Positions 9,254 through 18,218 of a stretch of DNA of 64,000 nt are shown piece by piece. The stretch comes from Desulfurispora thermophila DSM 16022 (GTDB taxonomy: Bacteria; Bacillota; Desulfotomaculia; Desulfotomaculales; Desulfurisporaceae). How positions within the stretch are numbered: position 1 is the stretch's first letter; the number at the start of each line of letters is the position of its first letter. A program made the translations under genes and the position numbers. The notes under the pieces were generated by a model, which had not been told where the DNA came from, did not search any database, and saw nothing but the letters and a program-made list of their open reading frames with translations. The stretch is from NCBI RefSeq assembly GCF_000376385.1, contig NZ_AQWN01000011.1:1-64000 (forward strand). Reading direction: 5' to 3'.

Positions 9254-10756
9254 ATGTCTAACAGTCAGTTGCTACAAATTCACGGCTCTGATAACGTTGC
9301 AATCGCCCTGGTCGACTTGCCCTGCGGTACGGAGCTGATTCATTGTGGAAATACTATTAAAACCCTTGATCCCATTCCCCGGGGTCACAAAGTAGCTATT
9401 AATAATATTCCGCGGGGCGAGCAAGTGATTAAGTATGGCTATGCTATTGGTACGGCCAGCCGGGATATTCACACCGGTCAACACGTACACAGCCACAACC
9501 TGACCACAGGCCTGGCTGGACCACAGACATACCAGTATTCTCCGCAGCAGGCGTCTAGCCCTTTTCCCCTGCCGGCTAAATTGCCCGACAAATTCTTCGG
9601 CTACCTGCGCAAGGATGGTCGGGCTGGCGTGCGCAACGAAGTCTGGATTATCAATACGGTCGGTTGCAGCAACGGTATCGCGGCAGAAATCTGTCGTCGT
9701 GCCCAGTCGATTTTTCAGAGCGCTAAACTAGACGGCATTTTTCATTTCGGACACCCCTATGGCTGCTCGCAGTTGGGGAAAGACCAGCTACAGACTCAGA
9801 AGATACTGGCCGGCCTGGTCCATCATCCCAATGCTGCCGCAGTGCTGGTATTGGGTCTGGGCTGTGAAAACAACAACATTACCTCTTTCCGGCAGGTGCT
9901 GGGAGAGGTCGACCCGGACCGGGTCAAATTTATGGAGGCCCAGGAGGCAGGGGATGAAGTGGAAACCGCTTTGGAGCTCCTGCGGCCGCTGGTGCAATAT
10001 GCGGAAACATTTACCCGTACTGAATTGCCGGTGAGCAAGCTGGTGCTGGGACTAAAGTGTGGGGGCTCGGACGCCTTCTCCGGTATCACAGCCAACCCGC
10101 TGGTCGGCTATATGGCAGATTTTCTGGTGACGCTGGGGGGTAGTGCCATTCTCACCGAAGTGCCAGAAATGTTTGGTGCGGAAAAAATTCTCATGGACCG
10201 GGCTATAAATCAGGAAGTATTTGTCAAGATAGTTGATATGATCAATGGCTTTAAGACATACTTTCAGCGCTACAACCAGCCGGTATATGAAAACCCCTCG
10301 CCCGGCAATAAACAGGGTGGTATAACGACACTGGAAGAGAAGTCGCTGGGCTGCATCTTAAAGGGTGGCCACAGTCAGGTGATGGATGTCATACCCTATG
10401 GTGCACAGGTGCAAAAGCCGGGGCTCACTTTGCTGGACGGACCAGGCAATGACATGGTGGCGGTTACCGCACTTGCAGCTGCCGGTGCCCAGGTTGTGCT
10501 GTTCACCACCGGTCGCGGTACACCGCTGGGTGGTCCGGTGCCCACGCTGAAAATCGCTTCCAATGATGCACTGGCCAAACGCAAGCCGCACTGGATCGAC
10601 TTCTCGGCCGGCGATCTGCTGGCAGGGAAATCAATGTCAGTCATGGCAAGGGATTTATGGAACCAGATTATTGCTGTGGCTGGGGGCAGCAAAACACGCA
10701 ATGAAAACGCCGGTTACCGGGAAATTGCCATATTCAAGGATGGCGTCACCCTGTAG
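9254..10756 (+). CDS. uxaA: altronate dehydratase
   Basis: It dehydrates D-altronate to 2-keto-3-deoxygluconate (KDG). The protein has an N-terminal SAF domain (residues 1 to about 90) and the long UxaA domain that begins at FFGYLRKDGRAGVRN and contains the conserved HPYGCSQ and CGGSDAFSG motifs. The 500-residue length fits the family. I chose the ATG at 9254, which has GGGGCGT upstream, over the GTG at 9239. It is 17 bp after uxaB and certainly co-transcribed with it. Its product feeds KdgK and KdgA encoded about 12 kb downstream. Confidence 0.93.
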   Translation: MSNSQLLQIHGSDNVAIALVDLPCGTELIHCGNTIKTLDPIPRGHKVAINNIPRGEQVIKYGYAIGTASRDIHTGQHVHSHNLTTGLAGPQTYQYSPQQASSPFPLPAKLPDKFFGYLRKDGRAGVRNEVWIINTVGCSNGIAAEICRRAQSIFQSAKLDGIFHFGHPYGCSQLGKDQLQTQKILAGLVHHPNAAAVLVLGLGCENNNITSFRQVLGEVDPDRVKFMEAQEAGDEVETALELLRPLVQYAETFTRTELPVSKLVLGLKCGGSDAFSGITANPLVGYMADFLVTLGGSAILTEVPEMFGAEKILMDRAINQEVFVKIVDMINGFKTYFQRYNQPVYENPSPGNKQGGITTLEEKSLGCILKGGHSQVMDVIPYGAQVQKPGLTLLDGPGNDMVAVTALAAAGAQVVLFTTGRGTPLGGPVPTLKIASNDALAKRKPHWIDFSAGDLLAGKSMSVMARDLWNQIIAVAGGSKTRNENAGYREIAIFKDGVTL

Positions 10757-10833
10757 TTTAAATGTCAATTAAAAAATTATTAAATAAAACCAAAAGACAG
10801 CAGGTAAAAAATATTTTTTGTAGAATAAATATG

Positions 10834-10862
10834 CTGAAAAATGTAAGCGCTTACGATATACT
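10834..10862 (+). promoter_or_regulatory. promoter and GTAAGCGCTTAC operator of the first lacI gene
   Basis: The 12-bp perfect palindrome GTAAGCGCTTAC (10843-10854) lies between CTGAAA (10834-10839) and TATACT (10857-10862), spaced 17 nt. An identical palindrome precedes the ABC transporter. It also fits the cre consensus of CcpA, so the binding protein could be the adjacent LacI or CcpA. Confidence 0.6.
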
Positions 10863-10878
10863 ACCGGGTGATTTGCCA

Positions 10879-11919
10879 ATGCCTACCATCTATGACATAG
10901 CCCAGCGGGCCGGTGTTTCCATTGCCACAGTCTCCCGGGTACTTAACCACAGTCCAGGGGTAAAAGAAGAAACACGTCAAAGAGTTATAGCTGCCATTCG
11001 CGAGTTGAATTATTCCCACAATGCCGTGGCAGCAGCTCTGACGAGAAAAAAAACCTACACCCTGGGACTACTCTTGCCAGACATAGCCAACCCGTTTTTT
11101 GCCGAACTGGCGCGAGGGGTGGAAGACCGGGCCAACTACTACGGATTTAATGTAATTATCTGCAATACCGACAACAAGCCACACAAAGAACAGGCTTACG
11201 TTCGCCTGCTCTTAAAAAAGCGCATTGACGGCCTGCTTTTTGCTGCAGCCAAAACGGGCAGCCAGGCTTTAAAGCAGGTGCAGAACAGCGGATTGCCTGT
11301 TGTACTGGTAGCCCGGGAAGCCACAGATGTGGATTTGTGCTCCGTACTAGTAGACAATGTGGAGGCAGGTTACACAGCTACCCGCCACCTGATTGAATTG
11401 GGACATACCAGCATTGCCCTGGCTACCCAGTCCCTGACCATAAAAACCAGCCAGGACAGACGGCTGGGCTACCTGCGGGCTCTGGAGGAATATGGCCTGC
11501 CCATCAGTGATGAGCTGCAGGTGTTCGACTGTAGCGGCATCGAAGGAGGGCGTATGGCCGCTCGCCAGCTATTGCAGCTAAGCAAAAGCCCCACAGCAGT
11601 GGTTGCCTTCAACGACATGGTTGCCATTGGCATTATTGCGGAAGCCAAATCCGCCGGCTGGAGAATTCCGGAACAGCTATCCGTTGTGGGGTTTGACGAC
11701 ACAATTATTGCCTCTGTAACCGATCCGCCCCTGACTACTGTGGCACAACCCATTTACAGTATGGGGCACCGCGCAATTGATTGCCTAGTCAACATGATCA
11801 ACGGGGAGAGGTTGCCGGAAAAGCGCATTATCCTGGATACCCACCTGGTGATTCGCAAATCCTCCGCTCCACCGACTACGGCAAATATTCGTCGCAAAAC
11901 TTCATGGTTACCTGGTTAA
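10879..11919 (+). CDS. LacI family transcriptional regulator (first copy)
   Basis: The N-terminal helix-turn-helix (TIYDIAQRAGVSIATVSRVLN, in two overlapping parts over residues 3-23) is followed by a LacI/GalR sugar-binding domain with LGLLLPDIANPFFAEL (about 60-75) and VVGFDDT. The ATG at 10879 gives a 346-residue protein of normal length; an upstream ATG at 10762 would run through the promoter and operator and is rejected. GGGTGAT serves as ribosome-binding site. It sits between uxaBA and the ABC transporter and probably controls itself and the transporter through the shared palindrome. The effector is unknown; an inositol or pathway intermediate is a guess. Confidence 0.9.
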   Translation: MPTIYDIAQRAGVSIATVSRVLNHSPGVKEETRQRVIAAIRELNYSHNAVAAALTRKKTYTLGLLLPDIANPFFAELARGVEDRANYYGFNVIICNTDNKPHKEQAYVRLLLKKRIDGLLFAAAKTGSQALKQVQNSGLPVVLVAREATDVDLCSVLVDNVEAGYTATRHLIELGHTSIALATQSLTIKTSQDRRLGYLRALEEYGLPISDELQVFDCSGIEGGRMAARQLLQLSKSPTAVVAFNDMVAIGIIAEAKSAGWRIPEQLSVVGFDDTIIASVTDPPLTTVAQPIYSMGHRAIDCLVNMINGERLPEKRIILDTHLVIRKSSAPPTTANIRRKTSWLPG

Positions 11920-12003
11920 CTATTTTTCAGCGGTCAATGAATTTTCGATAATCTATCAAAATACATCGATAAGCAGAGCACAAAGTGTAATCTGTAAAGT
12001 GAA

Positions 12004-12032
12004 TTGTAAGCGCTTACTTTACTTCCTATTCT
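12004..12032 (+). promoter_or_regulatory. ABC transporter promoter with GTAAGCGCTTAC operator
   Basis: TTGTAA (12004-12009) and TATTCT (12027-12032) are 17 nt apart, and the perfect palindrome GTAAGCGCTTAC (12006-12017) overlaps the -35 box. Binding there would block RNA polymerase. As at 10843 the sequence also resembles a CcpA cre site. Confidence 0.6.
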
Positions 12033-12084
12033 GATTTGTTTTTATAGTTTTTATATTAAAAATGCCAGGGAGGAGGTTGTTTTC

Positions 12085-13581
12085 TTGTCACAGCCACTTC
12101 TGGAACTTAAAGAAGTAACCAAAAGCTTTCCCGGCGTTTTGGCCCTGGATAAAGTTAACCTGTGCATACACCCTGGCGAAGTATTGGGTTTGATGGGCGA
12201 AAATGGTGCCGGCAAATCCACATTGATCAAAATATTGACCGGTGCCTATCAGAAGGATAGTGGGCAGATATTCTGGGAAGGTCAGGAAGTGGAGATTAAA
12301 ACTCCCCGCCGGGCAATTGAGCTGGGGATTGCCTGTATCTATCAGGAGCTTAATATTGTACCTCACATGACGGTTTACGAAAACATTTTTCTGGGGCACG
12401 AGCTGTTGTGCAACAAAAGCCTGGGCTGGCTCAACAGGGAAGAGATGATCGAAATATCCACCAGACTGCTGGGCGAACTGGGGCTGAATATCGATCCCCG
12501 CATCAGGGTGGGCAGTCTGGGAGTAGGACAGCAACAGATGGTGGAAATTGCCCGCGCCCTGTCCAAAAATGCTCGCCTGATCATTATGGATGAGCCAACA
12601 TCCAGTTTGAGCGCCAGAGAAACACACGAACTGCTGCAGACCGTACTGCGACTCAAGCAAAAAGGCGTGGCCGTAATATTTATTTCTCACCGCATGGATG
12701 AGATTTATAAAATCTGTGATACGGTTACCGTGCTGCGCGATGGCAAGTACGTGGCCACCAAGAAACTTTCGGAAACAAACATTGAGGAAATTATCCACCT
12801 GATGGTGGGGCGCAACCTGGACGAGAAGTTCCCCAAGATTACTGTACCCCGGGGAGAAGAAGCCTTGCGGGTGGAAGGATTGTCCCGCCGCGGTACTCTC
12901 TATAATATCAGTTTCACAGCCTACCGGGGGGAAGTACTGGGGATCGCCGGACTGGTTGGGGCCGGTCGCACGGAGTTGGCCAGAGCCATTTTCGGTGCCG
13001 ACAAAATTGACAGCGGCAAAATATATGTTTTGGGCCGGGAAGTAAAAATAAAATGTCCGCGGGATGCCATCAATAACGGTATAGCCTTTCTGACCGAGGA
13101 CCGAAAAAACCAAGGACTGGTCCTGATTCAAAGCATATCTTTCAACACTTCTATTGTGGCACTGGACAAGTACTCCAAAGCAACGGTGATCAATTTGTCC
13201 AGTGTTAACAGAGAAGCCGAAAAATTAGCTCGCGAACTACAAGTAAGACCACTGTACATGGACAGGCAGGCCAAATTCCTTTCCGGGGGCAACCAGCAGA
13301 AGGTAGTGCTGGCCAAGTGGCTGATGAGCAAAGCGCAGATATTTATTTTTGACGAACCAACCAGGGGTATTGATGTAGGGGCAAAAGTTGAGGTGTACAA
13401 CCTGATTAACAGATTGGTAGAACAGGGAGCCTGCGTAATCATGATTTCTTCGGAATTACCCGAAGTCCTGGGGATGAGCGATCGCATTCTTGTTATGCGG
13501 GAAGGACAAATCACAGGTGAATTCAAACGTGACGAAGCGACACAGGAAAAGATCATGTTTGCTGCAACGGGAGGGATTTAG
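12085..13581 (+). CDS. sugar ABC transporter ATP-binding protein (CUT2, RbsA-like)
   Basis: This 498-residue protein has two fused nucleotide-binding domains, the hallmark of CUT2 monosaccharide transporters. The first has Walker A GENGAGKST (about 38-46), signature GVGQQQ and Walker B IIMDEP; the second keeps the signature LSGGNQQ and IFDEP but, as in the family, has a degenerate Walker A (GLVGAGRTE). A TTG start at 12085 is used, with AGGAGG 8 nt upstream. The permease gene starts 3 bases after its stop. It likely energises import of the sugar or cyclitol used by the surrounding pathway. Confidence 0.92.
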   Translation: MSQPLLELKEVTKSFPGVLALDKVNLCIHPGEVLGLMGENGAGKSTLIKILTGAYQKDSGQIFWEGQEVEIKTPRRAIELGIACIYQELNIVPHMTVYENIFLGHELLCNKSLGWLNREEMIEISTRLLGELGLNIDPRIRVGSLGVGQQQMVEIARALSKNARLIIMDEPTSSLSARETHELLQTVLRLKQKGVAVIFISHRMDEIYKICDTVTVLRDGKYVATKKLSETNIEEIIHLMVGRNLDEKFPKITVPRGEEALRVEGLSRRGTLYNISFTAYRGEVLGIAGLVGAGRTELARAIFGADKIDSGKIYVLGREVKIKCPRDAINNGIAFLTEDRKNQGLVLIQSISFNTSIVALDKYSKATVINLSSVNREAEKLARELQVRPLYMDRQAKFLSGGNQQKVVLAKWLMSKAQIFIFDEPTRGIDVGAKVEVYNLINRLVEQGACVIMISSELPEVLGMSDRILVMREGQITGEFKRDEATQEKIMFAATGGI

Positions 13582-13584
13582 GAA

Positions 13585-14598
13585 ATGAGTACAAAAAATG
13601 AAACAGCCATGGCCATACCAGAACAAGTATCTCCCCGGGAACCCGGTCGCTGGCGGGAGATTTTGCGCAGTTTCGGTGCCCTGATCGGCCTCATAATACT
13701 TTGCGCAGTGCTGACATTTTTATCACCCAATTTTCTCACACTGGACAACCTGATGAATGTAGCCCGTCAGTCTTCGATTAACAGCCTGATCGCCCTGGGC
13801 CTCCTGTTGGCCATACTGACCGGCGGCATTGATCTCTCTGTAGGTTCCATCCTGGCTCTTTCCACGGTTTGCATGGCCATTGTTGTGATTAAAATGGGCA
13901 TGTCTCCGCTGCTGGGCGTCCTGATTTGCCTGGGCATCGGCGTGCTGCTCGGCTTTCTGAACGGAGTTATGCTGACCAAGCTTCATCTTCCTCACCCCTT
14001 TATTTCCACCCTGGGCACCATGAACGTGGCCAGGGGGCTGGCGCTGATAGTCACCGCCGCATCACCCATTTCGGGCTTTCCCGCTTCCATCCAGTACATT
14101 GGGGCCAGTTTCTGGGGACCGATACCTGTCAGCTTTGCTCTGGTTATTTTTGTGTATGTCGTATTCCATCTTTTTCTCACCCGCACCACTACCGGGCGTT
14201 ACATCTACGCGGTTGGCGGCAACCCAGAAGCATCCCGCTTGTCTGGTATCAATGTCGACCGCATACTGATCATTGTTTACACGCTCAGTGGTTTTCTGGC
14301 TGCACTGGCCGGTCTGGTTCTGGTGGGGCGCGTAAACGCCGCCTACCCTCTGGCCGGTCTGGGATATGAGTTTGATGCTATTGCTGCCGCCATCATTGGC
14401 GGGGCGAGCTTCTTCGGTGGTGTTGGCACCGTTTGGGGTACCTTGATTGGTGCCATGATCATGGCCGTCCTGCGCAACGGATTAAACCTGCTCAGCGTAT
14501 CGGCCGAAATGCAAACGGTGGCCATTGGTATTGTGATCATTGCTGCTGTATACGTGGACGTCTTGCGTCAGCGGGCAGCGGCAAAAGCGAGGAGGTGA
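13585..14598 (+). CDS. sugar ABC transporter permease (CUT2, RbsC-like)
   Basis: A 337-residue membrane protein with about ten hydrophobic segments and the CUT2 permease signatures ILTGGIDLSVGS and the FDAIAAAIIGGASFFGG motif near the C-terminus. It forms the membrane channel with the ATPase encoded just upstream and the binding protein just downstream. A 3-bp gap to the ATPase gene and a GGGATTTAGGAA leader indicate coupled translation. Substrate specificity cannot be read from the permease. Confidence 0.92.
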   Translation: MSTKNETAMAIPEQVSPREPGRWREILRSFGALIGLIILCAVLTFLSPNFLTLDNLMNVARQSSINSLIALGLLLAILTGGIDLSVGSILALSTVCMAIVVIKMGMSPLLGVLICLGIGVLLGFLNGVMLTKLHLPHPFISTLGTMNVARGLALIVTAASPISGFPASIQYIGASFWGPIPVSFALVIFVYVVFHLFLTRTTTGRYIYAVGGNPEASRLSGINVDRILIIVYTLSGFLAALAGLVLVGRVNAAYPLAGLGYEFDAIAAAIIGGASFFGGVGTVWGTLIGAMIMAVLRNGLNLLSVSAEMQTVAIGIVIIAAVYVDVLRQRAAAKARR

Positions 14599-14669
14599 AA
14601 AACCGTACAGGGAGCTGAGGCCAAATAGTCACATATCATTTGCCAAAATTATTCTTAGGGGGTATTGTC

Positions 14670-15662
14670 ATGCTGAAAAAGTTAGGTTTGGCCCTACTGA
14701 CCGTAGCAATGCTGATTGCACTGGCGGGCTGTGGTGGTTCCGCTCAGCAAAACAATCAGCAGCCACAACAAAGTGAAAATAAGTCGGATAAGATTAAGGT
14801 AAGTGTGGTTTTAAAGGCTGCTAATAGTGATTACTGGAAAATTGTTACTGCAGGCGCCGAACAGGCCGGAAAAGATTTGGGTGTTGACGTGAAGGTCCTG
14901 GGTCCGAACGCAGAAACCGATGTTACTGGTCAGATCAGTATGATTGAAGACCAGATCGTGAACAAAGTTTCCGCATTGGTGGTGGCTCCCAGCCAGCCCT
15001 CCTCGGCTATTGCCGCTTTCGACAAGGCCAAAGCGGCGGGTATTCCTGTTGTGCTGGCCGACACCGATGCCAACTGGGACAGCAAAGTATCCTTTGTGGG
15101 TACAGGTAACCTGGCCGGCGGCAAACAGGCCGGTGAGTACCTGGCCAAAAAGCTGGGCAAAGGGGCCAAGGTGGCCATCCTGCGCGGCGCTCTCGGTGAC
15201 CCCACCCATGATGAAAGGGCCAACGGTGCTAAAGAAATGCTGGAAGCTGGCGGCGTGAAGATCGTCACCATTCAGCCGGCCAACTCGGAACGGGCTATGG
15301 CTGTCTCCGTAATGGAGAACATTCTCCAGGCCAACCCGGACATTCAGGGCGTTTTTGCTACCAACGATGAAATGGCTCTGGGTGCACTGCAAGCACTGCA
15401 GGCAGCCAAGAAAAACATTCCTGTGGTTGGCTTTGACGGTTCCCCTGACGCTCTGAAGTCTATTAAAGAAGGTAAGCTGGATGCCTCCATCGCGCAGAGC
15501 CCTTACAACATTGGTAAAATGTCCGTGGAAGCGGCTGTGAAAGCTGTAAAGGGCGAACAAGTTGAAAAAAGAATTGATACTGGCACGCAAGTGATCAACA
15601 AAGACAACGTTGATCAAAGCATAAGTGAACTGGAAAAGATACTGGGCAAAAAGATTATCTAA
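14670..15662 (+). CDS. sugar ABC transporter substrate-binding lipoprotein
   Basis: The mature 330-residue protein starts with a lipoprotein signal (basic MLKK, hydrophobic core, lipobox ALAGC with Cys at about 20) and a short Q/N-rich linker, followed by a periplasmic-binding-protein fold of the RbsB/IbpA type. Motifs such as KAANSDYW, VVAPSQPSS and VGFDGSPDA match this family. The ATG at 14670 has AGGGGG upstream and places the signal peptide correctly, unlike the in-frame TTG at 14640. Context suggests myo-inositol or a related polyol as ligand, as for the CUT2 inositol system of Caulobacter. A strong terminator follows. Confidence 0.92.
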   Translation: MLKKLGLALLTVAMLIALAGCGGSAQQNNQQPQQSENKSDKIKVSVVLKAANSDYWKIVTAGAEQAGKDLGVDVKVLGPNAETDVTGQISMIEDQIVNKVSALVVAPSQPSSAIAAFDKAKAAGIPVVLADTDANWDSKVSFVGTGNLAGGKQAGEYLAKKLGKGAKVAILRGALGDPTHDERANGAKEMLEAGGVKIVTIQPANSERAMAVSVMENILQANPDIQGVFATNDEMALGALQALQAAKKNIPVVGFDGSPDALKSIKEGKLDASIAQSPYNIGKMSVEAAVKAVKGEQVEKRIDTGTQVINKDNVDQSISELEKILGKKII

Positions 15663-15689
15663 CTACTAACTACAACAACCTTTCGCAAG

Positions 15690-15727
15690 AAAAAGGGAAG
15701 CTGGATATTTATCGGCTTCCCTTTTTC
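15690..15727 (+). terminator. ABC transporter operon terminator
   Basis: A 12-bp stem (15690-15701 with 15715-15726) around a 13-nt loop ends in a T-run. It separates the transporter unit from the second LacI gene. Confidence 0.88.
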
Positions 15728-15822
15728 GCATTACTGCTAATATTGTTCTCTGTAATAATAAAATCACTTTTCGATGATAATATTATTTTCAGGTTAGTGG
15801 AGCAAAATTTTGACCAACCGTA

Positions 15823-15874
15823 TTGACAGCCTTTGAAAACGTTTGTATAATTGAAACATAATCTGTAAACGTTT
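15823..15874 (+). promoter_or_regulatory. consensus promoter with two AAACGTTT operators 30 bp apart
   Basis: TTGACA (15823-15828) and TATAAT (15846-15851) are perfect boxes with a 17-nt spacer. One AAACGTTT palindrome lies in the spacer (15837-15844) and a second lies downstream of the start site (15867-15874); their centres are exactly 30 bp apart, close to three helical turns. This is a classic autoregulation layout for the LacI gene that follows. Confidence 0.85.
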
Positions 15875-15890
15875 GTAGGGAGGGAGAGGC

Positions 15891-16898
15891 GTGGCGGTCA
15901 CCATTAAAGACATAGCTAAAAAAGCAGGAGTATCATACGCCACCGTATCCCGCGCCCTGAACAACCGTCCGGAAGTGAATGAAAAAACCCGGCGCGAGAT
16001 CCAAAAGTTAGCGGAAGAAATGGGTTACAAACCAAACGCACTGGCCCGTAGCCTGGTCACCAGAGAAAGCAAAACGCTGGGGCTAATCATACCCGACATC
16101 ACCAACCCCTTTTTCCCCGAAGTAGCGCGCGGTGTGGAGGAAGCGGCAGCCCAGGCCGGTTACAGCGTCTTTCTTTGCAACACCAACTGGGAAGAGGAAA
16201 AAGAAAGAAAATACCTGGCTCTGCTGGAAGAAAAACGTGTTGATGGTATTATTTTAGCATCAGTTATCCAAGATGGGCAACAGATGATTGAACACATAGC
16301 CAGTAGCAATGTCCCTTTGATAATGATTAACCGGATTCTAAAAAATGTAAATACGCACTATGTGGTAATAGACAATGTGCGCGGTGCCTGTTTGGTAATG
16401 GAGCACTTGATTGAAAATGGACATCGCGATATAGCTTTTATCGGCGGATTATCCCATGTGGAAGCCACACAGGAAAGATTACAAGGTTACAAAATGATGT
16501 TGGGGGCTTACGATCTGCCGGTCAGGCCGGAATTGATTCGCCTGGGCTCTTTTAAACGCGAAAGCGGATACCAAAACGCCCTGGAACTGCTGCGCTTGTC
16601 CCCCAGGCCTACCGCCATCTTTGCGGCCAACGACATACTGGCTCTGGGCGTATTGCAGGCAGCGGCCGATTTGCACCTGCAGGTTCCCGGAGACCTGGCA
16701 GTGGTGGGTTTTGATGATATTCCCTTCGCCTCATATACCGAGGTAAGTTTGACCACAGTGGCCCAGCCCAAGTATGCCATGGGTGAAATGGCAGCCAAAA
16801 TTTTAATTGAAGAAATCAAGGAAGGACCATCCCGCGAAAAGAAAAAGATTGTCCTGCAACCTGAACTGATTATCCGTCGCAGTAGCCAGAGTTTATAA
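15891..16898 (+). CDS. LacI family transcriptional regulator (second copy)
   Basis: The 335-residue protein has an N-terminal HTH (TIKDIAKKAGVSYATVSRALN in two parts, residues 3-24) with the YATVSRALN recognition helix that fits operators with a central CG. The effector domain follows (LGLIIPDITNPFFPEV, VVGFDDIPFA). The GTG start at 15891 has AGGGAGGGAG upstream. Its promoter carries two AAACGTTT sites, and the same site precedes uxaBA and iolM, so this protein is the best candidate regulator of the catabolic genes. The inducer is unknown. Confidence 0.92.
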   Translation: MAVTIKDIAKKAGVSYATVSRALNNRPEVNEKTRREIQKLAEEMGYKPNALARSLVTRESKTLGLIIPDITNPFFPEVARGVEEAAAQAGYSVFLCNTNWEEEKERKYLALLEEKRVDGIILASVIQDGQQMIEHIASSNVPLIMINRILKNVNTHYVVIDNVRGACLVMEHLIENGHRDIAFIGGLSHVEATQERLQGYKMMLGAYDLPVRPELIRLGSFKRESGYQNALELLRLSPRPTAIFAANDILALGVLQAAADLHLQVPGDLAVVGFDDIPFASYTEVSLTTVAQPKYAMGEMAAKILIEEIKEGPSREKKKIVLQPELIIRRSSQSL

Positions 16899-16936
16899 CA
16901 ATAAATATATTTTGTGCTAAGTAATTAATGACTATT

Positions 16937-16965
16937 ATTACAAACGTTTACAAAAGTCTTATCAT
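16937..16965 (+). promoter_or_regulatory. iolM operon promoter with AAACGTTT operator
   Basis: ATTACA (16937-16942) and TATCAT (16960-16965) are 17 nt apart and the palindrome AAACGTTT (16942-16949) overlaps the -35 box and spacer. It links the dehydrogenase/IolN cluster to the second LacI regulator. Confidence 0.6.
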
Positions 16966-17008
16966 ATAACCAAATAAAATAAATCTACTCCAAGGAGGCT
17001 TTCTCAAA

Positions 17009-18205
17009 ATGGCTGAAAAAATGCGGGCAGTAGTACTCAGAGCAGAATGGGCTCCCAAGCCCGATTTCAAACTGGGGGCCAAAGACATCGAATTTAAGCA
17101 AACCTATCTGGGTTCCAAAGTGTGGCGCAACCCGGTCGTTGCGGTGGAAGAAGTGGATGTTCCGGAACCCGGCCCGGGCGAAGTACTGATTGAAGTTAAA
17201 GCCTGCGGTATCTGCGGCAGCGATGTGCACATGGCCCAGCCCGATGATGACGGTTACATCTGGTACCCCGGCCTGACCGGTTTCCCGGCCGTCCTGGGCC
17301 ACGAGTTTGCCGGTAAAATTGTCAAGGCCGGCCCCGGCGCCATCAACAAGCGGACCAACAAACCCTTTGTCGGTGGCGAAGATGTTTGTGCGGAAGAAAT
17401 GCTCTGGTGCGGCCGCTGCCAGCCCTGCGCCGATGGTTATCCCAACCACTGCGAGCGTCTGGACGAAATTGGCTTTAACGTGAACGGTGCCTTTGCCAAA
17501 TACATTGTTGTACCCGATCGCGTGGTCTGGAGCCTGGATCCCCTGAAGGATGTCTACAAAGGAGAAGATCTCTATCTGGCCGGTTCGCTGGTGGAACCCA
17601 CCTGCGTGGCTTACAACGCTGTGGTGCAGCGGGGCGGCGGTATCAAGCCCGGTGACAACGTGGTTATTTGCGGCGGTGGCCCGGTAGGTCTGGCAGCCTG
17701 CGCCATATTGAAGCGCATGGGTGCGGCCAGAGTTATCCTTTCGGAACCAGAAGCCGGTCGGGCGGAAATTGGTAGAAAACTGGGTGCCGATTTCGTTATC
17801 AACCCCTTGAAAGAAGACTTTGTGCAACGCGTACTGGAACTGACCGACGGCTATGGCGCCAAGCTCTACCTGGAAGCTACCGGTCTGCCCACTGTGGTCT
17901 ACCCGCTCATTGAGCAGTGCATCTGGGAAGGCCGCGGCCTGAACAGCACTGTGGTGGTGGTTGCCCGGGCCGATGCCAAGATGCCGGTGACCGGCGAAGT
18001 ATTGCAAGTACGCCGCGCTCAAATTGTCGGTGCCCAGGGCCACTCCGGCGAAGGTACCTTCCCCCGGGTCATCGAAGCCATGGCTACCGGTATGAATATG
18101 CTGCCACTGATCACCAAGAAAATTACCCTGGACGAGGTACCCGAAAACCTGGTCATGCTGCGTACCGACCGCAACGAATGCAAAATTACCTGTGTCATGG
18201 ACTAA
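17009..18205 (+). CDS. iolM: zinc-dependent dehydrogenase, scyllo-inosose 3-dehydrogenase (IolM-like)
   Basis: A 398-residue medium-chain zinc dehydrogenase. Catalytic zinc ligands are Cys69 in CGICGSD and His98-Glu99 in LGHEF; the structural zinc is held by Cys134, 137, 140 and 148; the NAD site is ICGGGPVGLAA at about 219. The long N-terminal lead (about 45 residues before the usual EVLIEVK start) and overall length match the Thermotoga IolM enzyme, which oxidises scyllo-inosose to a diketo-inositol. Being next to IolN- and IolO-like genes strongly supports this. A generic sorbitol- or threonine-type dehydrogenase is the alternative. An AGGAGG site precedes the ATG. Confidence 0.78.
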   Translation: MAEKMRAVVLRAEWAPKPDFKLGAKDIEFKQTYLGSKVWRNPVVAVEEVDVPEPGPGEVLIEVKACGICGSDVHMAQPDDDGYIWYPGLTGFPAVLGHEFAGKIVKAGPGAINKRTNKPFVGGEDVCAEEMLWCGRCQPCADGYPNHCERLDEIGFNVNGAFAKYIVVPDRVVWSLDPLKDVYKGEDLYLAGSLVEPTCVAYNAVVQRGGGIKPGDNVVICGGGPVGLAACAILKRMGAARVILSEPEAGRAEIGRKLGADFVINPLKEDFVQRVLELTDGYGAKLYLEATGLPTVVYPLIEQCIWEGRGLNSTVVVVARADAKMPVTGEVLQVRRAQIVGAQGHSGEGTFPRVIEAMATGMNMLPLITKKITLDEVPENLVMLRTDRNECKITCVMD

Positions 18206-18218
18206 TGGAGGTAGCGGT

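Noticed and set aside
7713-10756. Galacturonate catabolism as the purpose of uxaBA
   Set aside because: There is no uronate isomerase (UxaC) in the window, while IolM/IolN/IolO-type enzymes can supply tagaturonate from inositol. A uxaC gene elsewhere would reopen it.
10762-10878. Longer N-terminus for the first LacI protein
   Set aside because: The added codons run through the promoter and the perfect palindrome, while the ATG at 10879 has a ribosome-binding site and starts exactly at the helix-turn-helix.
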